This document shows, piece after piece, positions 1 through 9,486 of a stretch of 64,000 nucleotides of DNA. Where the stretch lies: NCBI RefSeq assembly GCF_900461525.1, contig NZ_UGOD01000001.1, positions 1,519,001 to 1,583,000 of the forward strand, written 5' to 3'. The notes below the pieces were generated by a model, which saw only the letters and a list, made by a program, of their open reading frames with translations, ran no database searches and was not told the origin of the DNA. Made by a program: the position numbers and the translations under genes. Source of the stretch: Legionella busanensis. GTDB taxonomy: Bacteria > Pseudomonadota > Gammaproteobacteria > Legionellales > Legionellaceae. How positions within the stretch are numbered: position 1 is the stretch's first letter; each line of letters opens with the position of its first letter.

Positions 1-974
1 TTAAGCGTGTTTTTATTTTAGATGATGCTACTCAATTCTTACCGCGTTATTTACGATTTATAAAAGGGATTATTGATGCTAGTGATTTACCTTTAAATGT
101 TTCTCGCGAAATTCTCCAAGATAATAAACAAGTTGAATCAATTAAAGCTGCTTCAACTAAACGTGTTTTATCTATGCTTGAAAAGATGAGCACAAGCGAT
201 ACGGAAATGTATCAACGTTTCTGGAAGGAATTTGGTTTAGTTTTAAAGGAAGGGCCCGTAGAAGATTTTGCTAATCGTGAAGCGGTAGCTAGATTACTTC
301 GTTTTGCTACGACCCATAATGATTCTGAGCAACAAAATATTTCTTTAATGGATTATGTTTCTCGTATGAAAGAGAAACAAGATAAGATTTATTATATTAC
401 AGCCTCTAGCTACAATGCTGCTAAATATAGCCCTCACTTAGAAATTTTTAAGAAAAAAGGTATTGAGGTGCTGTTATTAAGTGATCGAATCGATGAATGG
501 TTAGTAGGTTACTTAAGTGAATTTGAAGGCAAAAAATTACAATCTATTAGTAAAGGTAAAATTGATTTAGAGCCAGAAAAAGATGAGCCAGATGTTAAAG
601 AGCAGGAAAAATCTTTAGAACCTATGCTTAAACATATGAAAGAAATACTAGGTGATAAAGTTAAAGAGGTGACTTTAACCAATAGACTTACTGACTCGCC
701 TGCTTGTATTGTGGCAGATGAACAAGATATGGGCCTGGAAATGCAGCGCATTTTACAAGCTGCTGGTCAACAAGTACCCGGTGTTAAGCCAATCTTTGAA
801 ATTAATCCACAACATGACTTAATTAAGCGATTACATGATATCGAAGATGATTCTCGTTTTGCTGAATGGGTTATCATGCTGTTTGAACAGGCGGTTCTCG
901 CAGAGGGTGGGCAATTAGATAATCCGGCTGATTTTGTTAGTCGAGTTAATAAATTACTTATGACTGCTGCTTAG
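1..974 (+). CDS. htpG: HSP90-family chaperone HtpG, C-terminal part
   Basis: This is the 3' end of a gene that begins before the window; frame 3 is open from the first bases and the window holds about 323 residues. The visible part covers the end of the HSP90 middle domain, with the family motif [13 protein letters not shown] near the start, and the C-terminal dimerisation domain. HtpG is a cytosolic ATP-dependent chaperone dimer. The ATPase domain lies outside the window. The internal ATG at 174 is not the start, because conserved HSP90 sequence continues upstream in frame. A strong hairpin follows at 1005-1041. Identification is confident. Confidence 0.95.
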   Translation, partial: KRVFILDDATQFLPRYLRFIKGIIDASDLPLNVSREILQDNKQVESIKAASTKRVLSMLEKMSTSDTEMYQRFWKEFGLVLKEGPVEDFANREAVARLLRFATTHNDSEQQNISLMDYVSRMKEKQDKIYYITASSYNAAKYSPHLEIFKKKGIEVLLLSDRIDEWLVGYLSEFEGKKLQSISKGKIDLEPEKDEPDVKEQEKSLEPMLKHMKEILGDKVKEVTLTNRLTDSPACIVADEQDMGLEMQRILQAAGQQVPGVKPIFEINPQHDLIKRLHDIEDDSRFAEWVIMLFEQAVLAEGGQLDNPADFVSRVNKLLMTAA

Positions 975-1004
975 TTTATAAGTTAACTATTATTATCTTT
1001 TTTG

Positions 1005-1041
1005 TTTATATCCATCTTGTCTTATTTAAGATGGATATAAA
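1005..1041. terminator. Hairpin between htpG and the convergent operon
   Basis: A perfect 14-bp inverted repeat (TTTATATCCATCTT and its complement) with a 9-nt loop lies between two convergent genes. It probably ends transcription from both sides. The U-tract after it is weak, so the terminator role is inferred from position and stem strength. Confidence 0.7.
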
Positions 1042-1065
1042 CTTTACTTAAGGCTCAAATAAGAG

Positions 1066-3921
1066 CTAGAGGATAGCGCTTAGTTGCGTTGTTTCCTCTT
1101 TTTCTTCTTTCTTCCCTATTTCAAAAGCACTAGTATTTTCATTTTGGCTAAATAGGGTATCTTGTGATAATGAGATAGGCATATTAGATGAACATCTCCA
1201 GCTTTGTAATGGTTCCTCTTTCTTTTGAGTTAAAATAGGAGAGGTAGAGGACACTTGTTGAGCTAGTGTTGCACGTTCTTTGTTTACTAGTTCCAACTTA
1301 GGCTTGATAAAGCAAACCATACGATTACGACTAGGATCACCTGCACGGATCATCTCCACGTCAGCACCAGAGACATCGTAATTCAGACCTGCTTCTTTGC
1401 ATAATGATTTCCAGTGCTCCATCGAACGAAATAACCTGGTTTCATGCAACTCATCTTGCAGACTAGCCCCTATGACAGCGTTGAAAATCATATGTGCTCC
1501 ATGTGCCATTACCATATCAGATTGATTGCGAACATCATGATCGACTAGCAGAAAATGTCCTTCTGCTCTTAAGACTCGTCTAACCTCTTGCAAGAAAAAT
1601 TTTACTTTATTCTCAGGAAAGTGATGTAAGCCAATATAGCATGTAATGACATCGGCACTGTTGTCAGGTAGCTTATGTAAATTTGGATCACTGTAATCTA
1701 ACTTAGCAAATTTATGATAAGGTCTAGGGAATCCAGTCTGAACATAATCAGACAATTGTGGATTTTCGTAAACTGCAACTATATTACCTGTTACTTTGAA
1801 ATGCTTTTTAAATCCATCAACAAATCTACCTGGATAACCAATTTCAACTAGACCATTTATTTCTTTAGTACCATCCAGCAAAACGACTGCTTGTTCAGTT
1901 AAATCATTTTTTATTTCAGATAATGAAGTTAATATATGGCGAAAATCTGCCAGTGCATTTGCAGAGATTTCAGGAAGACGACGGCATAATTCCTGGTATA
2001 TTTCTGCATGAGAATCATTATACCTCATAACGTCTTCTAACAAGTTATACAACTCTTTAGCCTCGACACGTTTTAGTACTACGCTAAGAAAACCGCTAAA
2101 ACGCTCCTTCATTTCTTTGGTTTTCATGAGTTCATTAAAATAATTAGGCCTAGTTGATTTATGTGCAAAAAGGTTATTATAAATAGGTGCAAGATATTTT
2201 TGATAAAATCCACTGACAAATAGCTCATTCGGATCTACTTCATGCTTCATGCGCATAGCCTCAGCAGCTCTTGGATAGGCACGATTAAAGTCTTTTGGAT
2301 TTGATATATGTTGATAGGGCAAGTAATAAGTACCGCCATGTTCAACAGCTAAATTTTGTGCTTCGCGTAACCACTTTTTAGCTTTGACAACTTGTGAATG
2401 CTGTAGTGGTTGGTTAAAACATAACACTATGGCAAAACGATCACCATCATGCGCATAGGACATCGGAGATGCGTTGTGTTGTTTTACAAAACGTACTGAA
2501 GCGTTAATTAACGCTACTTGATTGCTAGTCAGCAGTCGACTAAGTGCATACAAAAAGTCTCGCAAATTTTCTTCTGGAATAAAATATTCTTGTAACCATT
2601 CCGCTTCACTAACAGCATTGTTAAACATGGCATTAATTGGTGGCTGCATAATTTGATTTACTGTCATTGGCGGTGAATCATTTCTTAATAAGCGGCCATA
2701 TTCTCTTTGCCAATATTTGTCTCTCATCCAGGCAAATTGGTTAGCCATATTTACCAAAATACGGTTGATACGTGAACCATATGTTCCTTCTTGAATTAAG
2801 TTTTCTGTTTTTACCTGCTTTGAATTATCTACTTGGACATAATCAACTGCGACTCCTGTGCCAAGTAAATCTTTTGGATCAAGTGACAGACGATATAAAT
2901 GCATATGTATATTTTCATTTGGTTCGACGTTTCTACGAAAATGATTCACATAATCACTGAGCTTAACTTCTGTGCCTACTTCTTTTAATAATTTGTTATT
3001 GGTTAGCTGAAGGGTTATACTCGTAACAATACCAAACAGGCCTAAGCCACCAGTAATAAAGTGAAATAAGGGTTCTTTTGGAGTAATTGTTTGTTTTTCA
3101 CCCTGAGCGTTAATGATATCCATGGATAGTATGGTATTAGACAGTACGCCCGTACGGTGGTTCCAACCATGAATATTGGTGCCAACAGAGCCGCCTGCTG
3201 AAAATACATTAGATGCTTGCTGAACTTCAAGAGCGAGTCCTAATTTGTCTGCATAATTTTGTACATCCTCCCAATGTGCCCCTGCCCCTATTGTGGCTGT
3301 TTGTTCCTTTGCATTAATTTCTACGGTATTTAAATAACGCATATCAATAGCGATACTTTGCTCACCCTTCGCACCTTCTGGAAAATATTGCTTACCTTGG
3401 CTCCTTCCTGAACCTATAGGCATTATTTTATGTCCATTCTTTGCTGCATCTTTTATAATGTCTATAACATTATCAACATTTTTAGGATATTCAATCTTGG
3501 TATTTAAATCCTGGTGTAATTTTCCACCTGATACTAAACCTTGAGTTGGATTATCTGAATTAAAGTGAAGTTGGACAAGTTTTGGTTTAAATAAGCCAAC
3601 TGGTGAGGCTAACAGTGCTAAGACATTTTTACTAAAAAGAGTAGCGTACTTTTTAAGTTTAACTATACGATCATCTTGTACTTCATCTGATCGAGTAAAT
3701 ACACCTATACTGTAGCGGATACCTATTCCTAAGGAAGTAAACATATCAATAGCGGCGGCTGGCAAAAACAAGCCGCCATAAATAGTGCGAAGCTTTATTT
3801 CCTTCCATAGTTTTCCAAATAAGCTACCTGGCTCGCTTAAGTAAGTTCTTTCTATCATAGCAGCAGGTCCTGCACTAAACTTGCCTATCTCTGGCAATAT
3901 TTTATCTATCTTAGATCGCAT
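1066..3921 (-). CDS. Fused FAD-linked oxidase / SAM methyltransferase, possible secreted effector
   Basis: The 951-residue product looks like two enzymes joined. Residues ~143-310 are a PCMH-type FAD-binding domain (PIGSGRSQG, then GGSVGTNIHGWNHRTG). They are followed by a region like the C-terminal half of aldonolactone oxidases, ending around NRAYPRAAEAMRMKHEVDP. Residues ~685-830 look like a class I methyltransferase: a motif-I-like segment LVEIGYPGRF, then DVITCYIGLHHFPE, then a motif VLRAEGHFLLVDHD. The last ~60 residues are low complexity and end in a Glu-rich stretch, KKEEKEETTQLSAIL, resembling the E-block of Dot/Icm substrates. The ATG has a good AGGA ribosome site. It lies 11 nt downstream of the 3933-5090 gene, so the two form an operon. 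Substrates are unknown; the secretion idea is inference. Confidence 0.75.
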   Translation of the reverse strand: MRSKIDKILPEIGKFSAGPAAMIERTYLSEPGSLFGKLWKEIKLRTIYGGLFLPAAAIDMFTSLGIGIRYSIGVFTRSDEVQDDRIVKLKKYATLFSKNVLALLASPVGLFKPKLVQLHFNSDNPTQGLVSGGKLHQDLNTKIEYPKNVDNVIDIIKDAAKNGHKIMPIGSGRSQGKQYFPEGAKGEQSIAIDMRYLNTVEINAKEQTATIGAGAHWEDVQNYADKLGLALEVQQASNVFSAGGSVGTNIHGWNHRTGVLSNTILSMDIINAQGEKQTITPKEPLFHFITGGLGLFGIVTSITLQLTNNKLLKEVGTEVKLSDYVNHFRRNVEPNENIHMHLYRLSLDPKDLLGTGVAVDYVQVDNSKQVKTENLIQEGTYGSRINRILVNMANQFAWMRDKYWQREYGRLLRNDSPPMTVNQIMQPPINAMFNNAVSEAEWLQEYFIPEENLRDFLYALSRLLTSNQVALINASVRFVKQHNASPMSYAHDGDRFAIVLCFNQPLQHSQVVKAKKWLREAQNLAVEHGGTYYLPYQHISNPKDFNRAYPRAAEAMRMKHEVDPNELFVSGFYQKYLAPIYNNLFAHKSTRPNYFNELMKTKEMKERFSGFLSVVLKRVEAKELYNLLEDVMRYNDSHAEIYQELCRRLPEISANALADFRHILTSLSEIKNDLTEQAVVLLDGTKEINGLVEIGYPGRFVDGFKKHFKVTGNIVAVYENPQLSDYVQTGFPRPYHKFAKLDYSDPNLHKLPDNSADVITCYIGLHHFPENKVKFFLQEVRRVLRAEGHFLLVDHDVRNQSDMVMAHGAHMIFNAVIGASLQDELHETRLFRSMEHWKSLCKEAGLNYDVSGADVEMIRAGDPSRNRMVCFIKPKLELVNKERATLAQQVSSTSPILTQKKEEPLQSWRCSSNMPISLSQDTLFSQNENTSAFEIGKKEEKEETTQLSAIL

Positions 3922-3932
3922 TTATAGTTTTC

Positions 3933-5090
3933 CTAAAAGTTATGGATAAATTTTACTTGAACATTTTCATGCTCATTAAGTTTATTAACAGTTTGCTGTA
4001 GTTCCTTGACAGGCGTATCAAAGAGACAAATTCGACGATTGGCATTAACTCTGTCACCATATGAATAGAGAAAACGAGTATTAGGAACTTGCAGGAGTTC
4101 TTTTTGACGAAGTTCTACTGAGGATTTACTAGATTCTGTAATTTCACATTTCACTTGGATATTGTGTTGGCCGGCAATTTTCTTTACTTGAATACCTCGC
4201 TGGCTTAATGATTTAAGATCTTCCTGAAACGCTGCATAACGATGTGTTCTAAGCAATGCATAGACAGAAGTATATTTCTTCTCTTCATTGTTGCTTTTTA
4301 CATACACATGTAAATTCTCAGTACTGTCTTTAACCTGTTTATCGTATGCACTTTTTCTTACAATAGTTATTTTATCCTTAATCTCATTTAATTTTGATAG
4401 GAATTCTTGTTGGGCAACTTCGGGATCGACTGCACTTTCTGTATTGAACTTAACCAGTACATCCGTTGTAGCGGGAACAATATTAGTTTCAGAATGATAC
4501 CAAGCGCTTAAAGGTTTAGAAATCCAATGGCGAGCGAATAATTCCATCGACAGAAATTTCCAGCTAAACCAGTCACCCCAAGTCTTAGTGCTTACACTAC
4601 GATATCCTTCAGCTAATCTCGCTCTAATTTCATTATATTTCTGATCATAAAAAGGAATTGTTTGCAGATCATTGGCATACTGGGTAAAGTATTGCGCCAA
4701 TTGACTTTGTATCTCAGTATTATTTTTTGCCTGCAAAAATAGACTAAAAAACAAAGATACTACGCCTTTGGGCATTAATTCAACTGTAGTAAAAACCCCA
4801 ATAAAAATATCCATAAACATATATTCTGAAGATAAAATTGCCTTTCGTGGGCTATGTTTTGTTGCTGAAGAATATGATTTATAAATCACTTGCCACAAAT
4901 CTACGATTTGCCTGAAATAAGGAAAGCGAAACATTGAATTTCCTTCTTTGACAAACTTACCTAATTCTTCTGCCATTTCAACATTGCGCCATTCAGGGCC
5001 AGTCATATATGATTGAAATTGCTCGCGGACGTAGTCAGGTTTTTCAGCAATTTTTAGTTTTTTGTTTAATAACTCTAAAAATTTTCCCAT
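3933..5090 (-). CDS. Unknown 385-aa protein, operon partner of the FAD/methyltransferase fusion
   Basis: I do not recognise this family. The product is 385 residues with no clear signal peptide. A moderately hydrophobic stretch at residues ~93-120 (FMDIFIGVFTTVELMPKGVV) might contact membrane. The rest is mixed polar sequence rich in Lys and Glu, with aromatic-rich patches such as TWGDWFSWKFLSMELFARHW. The C-terminal third looks like an alpha/beta fold. The start has a GGAG site upstream. Only 11 nt separate it from the next gene, which implies co-transcription and a shared task with the FAD-dependent oxidase/methyltransferase. The upstream 700 bp is non-coding and separates it from divergent proA. 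Confidence 0.6.
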   Translation of the reverse strand: MGKFLELLNKKLKIAEKPDYVREQFQSYMTGPEWRNVEMAEELGKFVKEGNSMFRFPYFRQIVDLWQVIYKSYSSATKHSPRKAILSSEYMFMDIFIGVFTTVELMPKGVVSLFFSLFLQAKNNTEIQSQLAQYFTQYANDLQTIPFYDQKYNEIRARLAEGYRSVSTKTWGDWFSWKFLSMELFARHWISKPLSAWYHSETNIVPATTDVLVKFNTESAVDPEVAQQEFLSKLNEIKDKITIVRKSAYDKQVKDSTENLHVYVKSNNEEKKYTSVYALLRTHRYAAFQEDLKSLSQRGIQVKKIAGQHNIQVKCEITESSKSSVELRQKELLQVPNTRFLYSYGDRVNANRRICLFDTPVKELQQTVNKLNEHENVQVKFIHNF

Positions 5091-5795
5091 TAAAATTACT
5101 CCATGTTAGGTCAACTTATCTAAATGAGTTAGATTTGAAAATAAGTCTTAACTTGCTCAAATTAATAACAAGTTATAACTTTAAAAAAAGTAGTTCATAT
5201 AACAATTTAACAGTAAATTAGTTACCCTTTCTTAAAGGGTGACAGGAATCGAATTTTAAGCATAAGTTGGCATTTGTGAAGTGTCTTGATGATAATTTAC
5301 TGTTTTTTTTAACTATGCCTTTTTTATGCGCAAATCATTGATGATTTTAAAAATTATTATTCAGTTTAGTTTAGTAATTTTGTATATATAGTGTAATAAG
5401 TGACTTGTGTCGGAATATTAGAAAAAACTCTTCATTGGGTGATCTTGCGGGTAAATTACTAAAGATATGATTAAGTCAATTTTGAGTTTTAGTAGTTAGA
5501 ATATTCATAAATAAAATCCTATTTATAAAATTGAACATGGATTCCAACCCTTATCTAAACTCAGTTCGTTTGAAAAAACAGCTGATATATATATTTCAAA
5601 TCAGCTTGTATATAATGTATCATCGTGTATTAAATTAAATCATTTCGAAGCTAAATGCATTCCATAAAAAAATCAAATAAACATATCAATACACAATCAG
5701 TGCTAGTAAAAATCAAAAAGTTAATATATATTTTTTTGTACTCCTTGATTTTTTTTTGGAGTAAAACTCACCAGCTTACTTTAAGGGATTAAGTC
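5091..5795. other. Long AT-rich intergenic region upstream of proA
   Basis: About 700 bp lie between divergent genes with no convincing gene. A short hairpin (ACCCTTT/AAAGGGT) sits at 5223-5239. A candidate proA promoter with an adjacent inverted repeat is at 5580-5616. A second inverted repeat (TACTCC...GGAGTA, with a run of T in its loop) is at 5739-5763, just before the proA ribosome site. The size suggests a regulated promoter with a leader of about 170 nt. Confidence 0.45.
5580..5616 (+). promoter_or_regulatory. Candidate proA promoter with operator-like inverted repeat
   Basis: A TATAAT hexamer at 5611-5616 is preceded by an inverted repeat (AGCTGAT at 5580-5586 and ATCAGCT at 5600-5606) covering the place of the -35 box. 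No good TTGACA is present, which would fit an activator-dependent promoter. The assignment is by eye only. Confidence 0.35.
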
Positions 5796-7460
5796 ATGTT
5801 AAAAAAAATAGCTCTGATTTCTTCACTAAGCGCTGTTTCTACGTTTGTAATAGCTGCTAATGCAATTGATCTTTATCAAGCACCTTATACAAGTTTAAAT
5901 AAATATCAATTGCCAAATGTAGCAAGTAAGGCAGCTTCTGTTTCTAATAATCAACTTAAACTTATTCAAGAAACAACGCAAGGAAGCAAAGTAATTTTAA
6001 CCTACCAACAATTATACAAGGGCATTCCTATTAGTGGAGCTCGAGTGATGGTGGTTACGGATAAAACGCAACCACATTCCTTGACTACTTCTGCAAAAGT
6101 AAATGGCCAGTTAATCGAAGAACTTAATATTGATACCCAGCCAAGCATTACTTCAGCTAAAGCACTTGAGCTTGCGTATAATGCTTATATAAAGTTTGGT
6201 GCCCAACCTAGTATCAAAGCTGAACAGGTAGAGTTACAAATTAGAGAAACTAATAAAAATGAATTTAAATTAGTTTATGAAGTCTCTTTTAAATTATTAA
6301 ATGAAAAAGGTGCCCCTTCCTGGCCATTTTTTGTTGTTGATGCGCATGGCGGAACTATCCTAGAGCAATGGGAAAATATTAAAACGTATAATGATGTAGG
6401 TCCAGGTGGTAACGATAAAATTCATGAATATTGGTATGGTAAAGATGGTTTGCCTCCATTACGTGTACGCCAAAAAGACAATATGTGCGAGATGGAGAAT
6501 GGATCAGTTAGAGTAGTACATTTAGATTCAAATTGGGACTGGGAAAATACATTACTCAATGCCTACCAATATCCATGTGGGCAAAATAAAGAAGAGCTGG
6601 TAAATGGTGCTTTCTCTCCTGTAAATGATGCTTATCATTTCGGATTAGTTGTAGTTCAAATGTATAAAAATTGGTATAGCCTGCCTGCTTTACAAACCCC
6701 TAAAGGTAGAGCAAAAAAATTAATTATGCGAGTTCACTTTGGCCAGGCATTTGATAATGCTTTCTGGGATGGTAAAACAATGTCATTTGGAGATGGCGAT
6801 AGTTTTTATCCCCTAGTTTCTTTGGATGTAGCAGGACACGAAATATCGCATGGATTTACCGAACAACATTCCAATCTTGAATATCAAAACCAACCAGGCG
6901 CATTAAATGAGTCATTTTCCGATATGGCAGGACTTGCATCTCGTGCTTATCTTTTAGAAAAGCAGCCTAAGCTTTTTAATAAGACTAATATTACACCTAA
7001 TCAAATGACTTGGGGCATTGGTGAAACAATAGTTAAAGATGATTTCGGTTTTAAAGCTTTGCGCTTTATGAATAATCCATCTCAGGATGGTGATTCAGCA
7101 GATTGTTCTAGTAGAAGTCTAGCGGAGCGCTCGGGGGAAACTTGTAAAATTAGTTATGCTGAACTCGTTGCCTTTGCAAAAAAGAATATCCCAAATCCTA
7201 TGCATCAACAAAGTTACATTGTGCATACAGGTAGTGGTGTATTTAATAAAGCATTCTTTCTTTTATCACAAAAGATAGGGATTCAACAAGCTTACCATGT
7301 CATGTTAACAGCAAACACGACTTATTGGACACCAAAATCTAATTTCATTAATGCCGCTTGTGGGGTGCTGCATGCAGCTAAAGATTTAAATTTAGATACT
7401 AAGTCTGTTAAAACTGTTTTTAACAAGGTTGGTGTTAATACGAGTAAATGTCCAATTTAA
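5796..7460 (+). CDS. proA: Secreted zinc metalloprotease ProA (M4, thermolysin family)
   Basis: The 554-residue precursor has an N-terminal signal peptide (KKIALISSL..STFVIAANA). A thermolysin-type propeptide follows (FTP and PepSY regions, about residues 40-195), then a catalytic domain. The zinc site is H348-E-I-S-H352 with the third ligand E372 in GALNESFSD; H477 in VHTGSG matches the transition-state His of thermolysin. The length and layout match the Legionella type II-secreted protease ProA/Msp, which degrades host proteins outside the cell. The start is fixed by an AAGGG site 9 nt upstream and by the signal peptide. A hairpin terminator follows at 7483-7514. It is transcribed alone. 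Confidence 0.93.
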   Translation: MLKKIALISSLSAVSTFVIAANAIDLYQAPYTSLNKYQLPNVASKAASVSNNQLKLIQETTQGSKVILTYQQLYKGIPISGARVMVVTDKTQPHSLTTSAKVNGQLIEELNIDTQPSITSAKALELAYNAYIKFGAQPSIKAEQVELQIRETNKNEFKLVYEVSFKLLNEKGAPSWPFFVVDAHGGTILEQWENIKTYNDVGPGGNDKIHEYWYGKDGLPPLRVRQKDNMCEMENGSVRVVHLDSNWDWENTLLNAYQYPCGQNKEELVNGAFSPVNDAYHFGLVVVQMYKNWYSLPALQTPKGRAKKLIMRVHFGQAFDNAFWDGKTMSFGDGDSFYPLVSLDVAGHEISHGFTEQHSNLEYQNQPGALNESFSDMAGLASRAYLLEKQPKLFNKTNITPNQMTWGIGETIVKDDFGFKALRFMNNPSQDGDSADCSSRSLAERSGETCKISYAELVAFAKKNIPNPMHQQSYIVHTGSGVFNKAFFLLSQKIGIQQAYHVMLTANTTYWTPKSNFINAACGVLHAAKDLNLDTKSVKTVFNKVGVNTSKCPI

Positions 7461-7482
7461 TTCTTACTTTAAATAATTGTTA

Positions 7483-7514
7483 ATCTAAAGGCCCACTTAA
7501 GTGTGCCTTTAGAT
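7483..7514. terminator. Bidirectional hairpin terminator between proA and fis
   Basis: ATCTAAAGGC pairs with GCCTTTAGAT around an inner palindrome CACTTAAGTG, giving an almost fully paired 32-nt hairpin. It lies between the convergent ends of proA and the fis gene. The trailing U-run is short. Confidence 0.7.
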
Positions 7515-7532
7515 CTGAAACTGAATAATTAA

Positions 7533-7829
7533 TTATTCATCAGTTAAGCGGAAATACTTTGTTCCGAAATAACGTAATAGTTTTTTTCGAATGGTGCCAC
7601 GGCTTATACCTAGCATCTTAGCTGCTTGTAATTGGTTACCACGGCGCTTTTCCATAACCGCTTGTAAAAGTGGAGGCTCAACTTCTGATAAAATCATATC
7701 GTAAAGGTCATCAATAGGTTTATTTTTATTTTCTGCAAGAAAGCGGGTGACCAACGAGTAAACTAATTCTTGAAGGCCTTGGTCTTGTTTAATACCTTGA
7801 GTAGATGCTTGTGTATCAATCACGTTCAT
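7533..7829 (-). CDS. fis: Fis-family DNA-binding protein
   Basis: The 98-residue product matches the normal size of Fis, a nucleoid-associated dimer that bends DNA and tunes transcription. The C-terminal half carries the Fis helix-turn-helix: LLQAVMEKRRGNQLQAAKML followed by GISRGTIRKKL. I chose the inner ATG at 7829 because AAGGAAG lies 5-6 nt upstream; a longer reading from 7865 would add 12 residues without a ribosome site. Legionella carry several fis paralogues that act in the effector regulatory network, so which one this is cannot be told from the window. It converges on proA and is divergent from argE. Confidence 0.88.
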   Translation of the reverse strand: MNVIDTQASTQGIKQDQGLQELVYSLVTRFLAENKNKPIDDLYDMILSEVEPPLLQAVMEKRRGNQLQAAKMLGISRGTIRKKLLRYFGTKYFRLTDE

Positions 7830-7959
7830 CGTAACTTCCTTATTTTTGTTAAAAGCTTTATCCAAATACTTTCGTTACGAAAGCCGAAATATTGTACCTC
7901 AAGGTTTTTTGATAATCTACTAACATAGGTAGCAAATATTGACCATATAACAATAATTA

Positions 7960-7994
7960 GATTTAAAAAATAACTTTATGTTATTTTTTAAATC
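7960..7994. repeat. Perfect 15-bp AT-rich inverted repeat in the fis-argE intergenic region
   Basis: GATTTAAAAAATAAC at 7960-7974 pairs perfectly with 7980-7994 around a TTTAT loop. It looks like a bidirectional terminator with A- and T-rich arms, but no recognised gene ends here. It lies 130 bp upstream of the fis start, in a 470-bp gap that otherwise holds only a possible 24-codon ORF. Confidence 0.5.
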
Positions 7995-8128
7995 ATTGAA
8001 ATTTAAATGATGTTATTAAAGTCATTGTTAAGTTAACATTTTTCTAAGTGTTAGAGACGCTAAATTTATCTATTTTTGCTTTTATCGTATGTGTTACGAC
8101 TTATTCACATTTTTCAGGAGAAAATAAT

Positions 8129-8203
8129 ATGAATTTAGATCATTTAGCTTTCATTCTAAAAATAATAAAGGCAAACTCACCTTATAAAGTTAAAAAGTTC
8201 TGA
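8129..8203 (+). CDS. Possible 24-aa small ORF upstream of argE
   Basis: An ATG with a strong AGGAG site 6 nt upstream opens a 24-codon frame (starts MNLDHLAFILK, ends KVKKF) about 100 bp before argE. The peptide is amphipathic and basic. It contains no arginine codons, so an arginine attenuation leader is unlikely. Support is only the ribosome site; it could be a leader peptide, a small protein or chance. Confidence 0.25.
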   Translation: MNLDHLAFILKIIKANSPYKVKKF

Positions 8204-8301
8204 CTTAAACATAATGATATGTGCAACTGACGACTATCTTTATATTTCTCGAACAATCATCGTAGGTAAAAAAGGATAGTGAGTATTAATAGGAAAAAAT
8301 T

Positions 8302-9480
8302 ATGACCATCGTTGATTGGCTTACAACTTTAATTGCATTTGATACCACATCATCCAAGTCTAATTTAGAGTTAATTAATAATATTGCTGATTGGCTTTCC
8401 AATTATAATATTAAATCTAGATTAACCTTTAATGACGATAGAAAAAAGGCCAACCTTTTTGCGACTCTTCCTGCTGCTAATGGGAATACAGCAGGGGGTA
8501 TTATTTTGTCCGGTCATACTGACATTGTTCCTGTTACAGATCAAGCTTGGACTAATGATCCTTTTAAAGCTGTAATTCTTGATGATAAACTATTTGGCCG
8601 TGGGGCCTGTGATATGAAGGGGTTTATTGCAGTAGCTTTATCCTTATTACCCAAATTTCAACAATTAAAACTATCTTATCCCATTCATTTTGCTTTTTCT
8701 TATGATGAAGAAGTTGGCTGCTTAGGTGCGCCATTATTGATTAAAGATTTGCAATCATTAAATTGCAGCCCTAAAGCCTGTATTGTTGGTGAACCAACTA
8801 ATATGTACCCGATAATTGCCCATAAAGGAATTAATGTATTTCGCTGCCAAATTAGAGGAAATCCAGCCCATTCTTCGTTAACACCGAAAGGTTGTAATGC
8901 TATAGAGTATGCGGCGCAGTTAATTTTATTTTTAAAAAATTTAGCTTCTCAATTTAAAGAACAACAGCTTGATAAGGATTTCGATGTCCCGTTTACTACT
9001 TTAACTACCAATGTAATTCAAGGCGGTACTGCTCATAATATTATTCCTGAATTTTGCGAATTTGTTTTTGAGTTTCGTAATCTACCTGACCATGCAGCAC
9101 TAAATATAAAAGAGCAGATTAATGCCTATATTACAGACCACCTATTACCGAAAATGCAGCAAGAATATCCATTAGCACAAATTGATTTAAGTGAAGTGGC
9201 AAGTGTTACAAGCTTTGCCGCGGATCCCAATGCTAAATTTATTAAGCTCTGTCAATCTATAAGCGGTGAACAAGACCTAAAGAAAGTTGCTTATGCAACA
9301 GAAGCGGGATTATTTCAAGAAGCAGCCATTCCTACTATAGTTTGTGGCCCAGGAAGTATTGAACAGGCGCATAGGAGTGATGAGTTTGTAACTTTACAGC
9401 AATTAGAAAAATGTAGACATTTTTTGCTTTCTCTTATTGCAGAAAGTAATAAAAGCTTTTTTAACTCTCTAAAAGATTAG
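8302..9480 (+). CDS. argE: Acetylornithine deacetylase (M20 family)
   Basis: The 392-residue product is an M20 metallopeptidase-fold amidohydrolase. The metal-site motifs are present: GHTDIVPV, GRGACDMKGF and DEEVGCLGA, followed by VGEPT and a C-terminal GPGSIEQAHRSDEFV. The last of these is characteristic of ArgE and succinyl-diaminopimelate desuccinylases. ArgE removes the acetyl group of N-acetylornithine in arginine synthesis, using Zn/Co in the cytosol. No other arg gene is nearby, so the exact acyl substrate is inferred from the motif pattern and length. The stop codon lies only 6 nt from the convergent neighbour. Confidence 0.85.
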   Translation: MTIVDWLTTLIAFDTTSSKSNLELINNIADWLSNYNIKSRLTFNDDRKKANLFATLPAANGNTAGGIILSGHTDIVPVTDQAWTNDPFKAVILDDKLFGRGACDMKGFIAVALSLLPKFQQLKLSYPIHFAFSYDEEVGCLGAPLLIKDLQSLNCSPKACIVGEPTNMYPIIAHKGINVFRCQIRGNPAHSSLTPKGCNAIEYAAQLILFLKNLASQFKEQQLDKDFDVPFTTLTTNVIQGGTAHNIIPEFCEFVFEFRNLPDHAALNIKEQINAYITDHLLPKMQQEYPLAQIDLSEVASVTSFAADPNAKFIKLCQSISGEQDLKKVAYATEAGLFQEAAIPTIVCGPGSIEQAHRSDEFVTLQQLEKCRHFLLSLIAESNKSFFNSLKD

Positions 9481-9486
9481 GCACTA

